The notes under the pieces were generated by a model. It saw only the letters and a program-made list of their open reading frames with translations, made no database searches and was not told the DNA's origin. The position numbers and the translations under genes were made by a program. Shown here one piece after another: positions 63,171 to 64,000 of a stretch of DNA of 64,000 nt. Each line of letters begins with the position of its first letter. Within the stretch, counting starts at the first letter, position 1. This stretch comes from G963666705 sp963666705. GTDB lineage: Bacteria > Pseudomonadota > Alphaproteobacteria > CADEGL01. Location of the stretch: assembly GCA_963666705.2 (NCBI GenBank), contig CAXXKO010000009.1:1-64000 (forward strand), in the 5' to 3' direction.

Positions 63171-63938
63171 ATGCGAACATACGGGATCAACGTGAGCGCC
63201 GATCGAACGGTGAGCAATACCACGCCGCTCAGACGACTGTTGCCGCTCGCAATCCTCGCCCTCGGCCTGGTGGCTTTCTACGCCGCCGGCCTGGACCACT
63301 ATATCGATTTCGCGGTCCTGCGCGAAAACCGGGCGGCGCTCGTGGATTGGGTGGACGGGAGCCGGGTGCTGGCGGCGCTGGCCTTCATCCTCCTCTACAT
63401 GGCCGCGGTCGCGTTCTCCCTGCCGGTTGGGGCGGCCTTGACCGTGGCGGGGGGCTTCCTCTTCGGTACCGTGCCGGCGGCGATCTACGTGGTCGTGGGC
63501 GCCACCTTGGGCGCCACCATCCTCTTCATGGCCGCGCGCACCGCATTCGCCGACGTGCTGCGCCGCAAGGCCACGGGACCCCTGTTCCAAAAGATGCAGG
63601 CCGGCTTTCAGGACGATGCCTTCAGCTATCTCCTGATCCTGCGCCTGGTCCCGCTGTTTCCCTTCTGGCTGGTCAACCTGGTGCCCGCTCTCCTCGGCAT
63701 GCGCCCGCGCACATACGTCCTCGGCACCTTCCTCGGCATCATTCCGGGCAGCGTCGTGTTCGCCCATGTCGGCGCCGGCCTTGGTGCCGTGTTCGACCGC
63801 GGCGAAGCGCCCGATCTCGACATCATCTTGGAGCCCGAGATTCTCTCCGCCATCATCGCCCTCGCCGCGCTCGCCTTGCTGCCGGTGGTCTACAAGCGAT
63901 ACAAGGCCCGCAAGGGGCGTCGTCCCGGCGCCCGGTAG
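63171..63938 (+). CDS. TVP38/TMEM64-family membrane protein
   Basis: The 255-aa inner-membrane protein has a VTT (SNARE-associated) domain: spans around residues 22-40, 65-90, 95-120 (VAFSLPVGAALTVAGGFLFG), 155-175 (LLILRLVPLFPFWLVNLVPA, the family hallmark) and 180-200, and a last one near 225-245. Members are likely lipid scramblases; the substrate here is unknown. The start at 63171 omits an antisense-derived extension over rpmH. A flavoprotein gene starts 26 bp downstream, a pairing I recall from related bacteria. Confidence 0.85.
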   Translation: MRTYGINVSADRTVSNTTPLRRLLPLAILALGLVAFYAAGLDHYIDFAVLRENRAALVDWVDGSRVLAALAFILLYMAAVAFSLPVGAALTVAGGFLFGTVPAAIYVVVGATLGATILFMAARTAFADVLRRKATGPLFQKMQAGFQDDAFSYLLILRLVPLFPFWLVNLVPALLGMRPRTYVLGTFLGIIPGSVVFAHVGAGLGAVFDRGEAPDLDIILEPEILSAIIALAALALLPVVYKRYKARKGRRPGAR

Positions 63939-63964
63939 GGAAGCGGGAAAGCGGGGAGGCGGCG

Positions 63965-64000
63965 ATGGCCGAGGTCATCCGCCCGGACATTTGCGTGATC
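63965..64000 (+). CDS. Start of a probable FAD-dependent dehydrogenase
   Basis: Only 12 codons (MAEVIRPDICVI) are inside the window, preceded by a good ribosome site (GGGGAGGCGGCG). The P-D-I-C-V-I pattern usually leads into a GGGSGG dinucleotide-binding loop in mercuric-reductase or lipoamide-dehydrogenase-like proteins, which are often encoded after TVP38 proteins. The call is tentative. Confidence 0.45.
   Translation, partial: MAEVIRPDICVI

Overview
The window looks like a chromosomal segment of a high-GC alphaproteobacterium, probably Rhodospirillales-like. This rests on the conserved blocks def-fmt-truA, dapD-dapE and rpmH-rnpA-yidD-yidC-engB-argB on the right, and on the amidohydrolase, CoA-transferase and peptide-ABC gene content. 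The identification is inference from gene content and order; no ribosomal RNA, tRNA or CRISPR array was seen.

Left third (1-31140). This is a graveyard of insertion sequences. I recognise IS1380, a one-ORF rve (integrase-core) element, IS6, a two-ORF IS3-type element, ISNCY, IS21 (four copies or parts), IS256 (two kinds), ISKra4, IS630, IS4 and IS1595. Many are nested in one another. Between them are islands of ordinary genes and broken pieces: a nucleoside deoxyribosyltransferase tail, a polyamine-type ABC permease piece, a MetE-like methyltransferase, a glycine-betaine-type binding protein with a cut permease, a TcmP fragment, a truncated erythromycin-esterase-family gene and an SGNH-hydrolase pseudogene. 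One intact catabolic group survives at 19980-24293: a metal-dependent amidohydrolase, a dihydropyrimidinase and a beta-ureidopropionase-like nitrilase, consistent with hydantoin, dihydropyrimidine or ureido-compound breakdown. IS21 ends in inverted orientation flank this island.

Middle (31485-49524). An apparent operon encodes a Tat-exported family-5 binding protein, two permeases and a fused double ATPase. It is followed by an HMG-CoA-synthase-like protein with a zinc-ribbon/OB tail, an SCP-x-type thiolase, and two near-identical M24 proteins resembling ectoine hydrolase DoeA. Together they suggest uptake and breakdown of an unidentified amide or peptide-like compound through CoA chemistry. 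After them come an intergenic region with paired DnaA boxes and several UUCG hairpins, an IS110 element, a duplicated carbonic anhydrase start, a 79-bp palindromic MITE, a full beta-carbonic anhydrase, a gamma-glutamyltransferase and a CaiB-type CoA-transferase.

Right (49563-64000). Housekeeping genes: rmuC; def-fmt-truA on the plus strand; a block on the minus strand running HAD phosphatase, dapD, dapE, membrane protein; an EAL-domain protein; then rpmH-rnpA-yidD-yidC-engB-argB on the minus strand; and finally a TVP38-family membrane protein followed by the first codons of a probable flavoprotein dehydrogenase. Two large palindromic elements (53013-53274 and 59870-60139) lie in this otherwise orderly region. 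They share a fold (an outer stem of 33-36 bp plus two inner hairpin arms) and a short conserved core, but have unrelated outer-stem sequences. They are the most unusual structures I see here.
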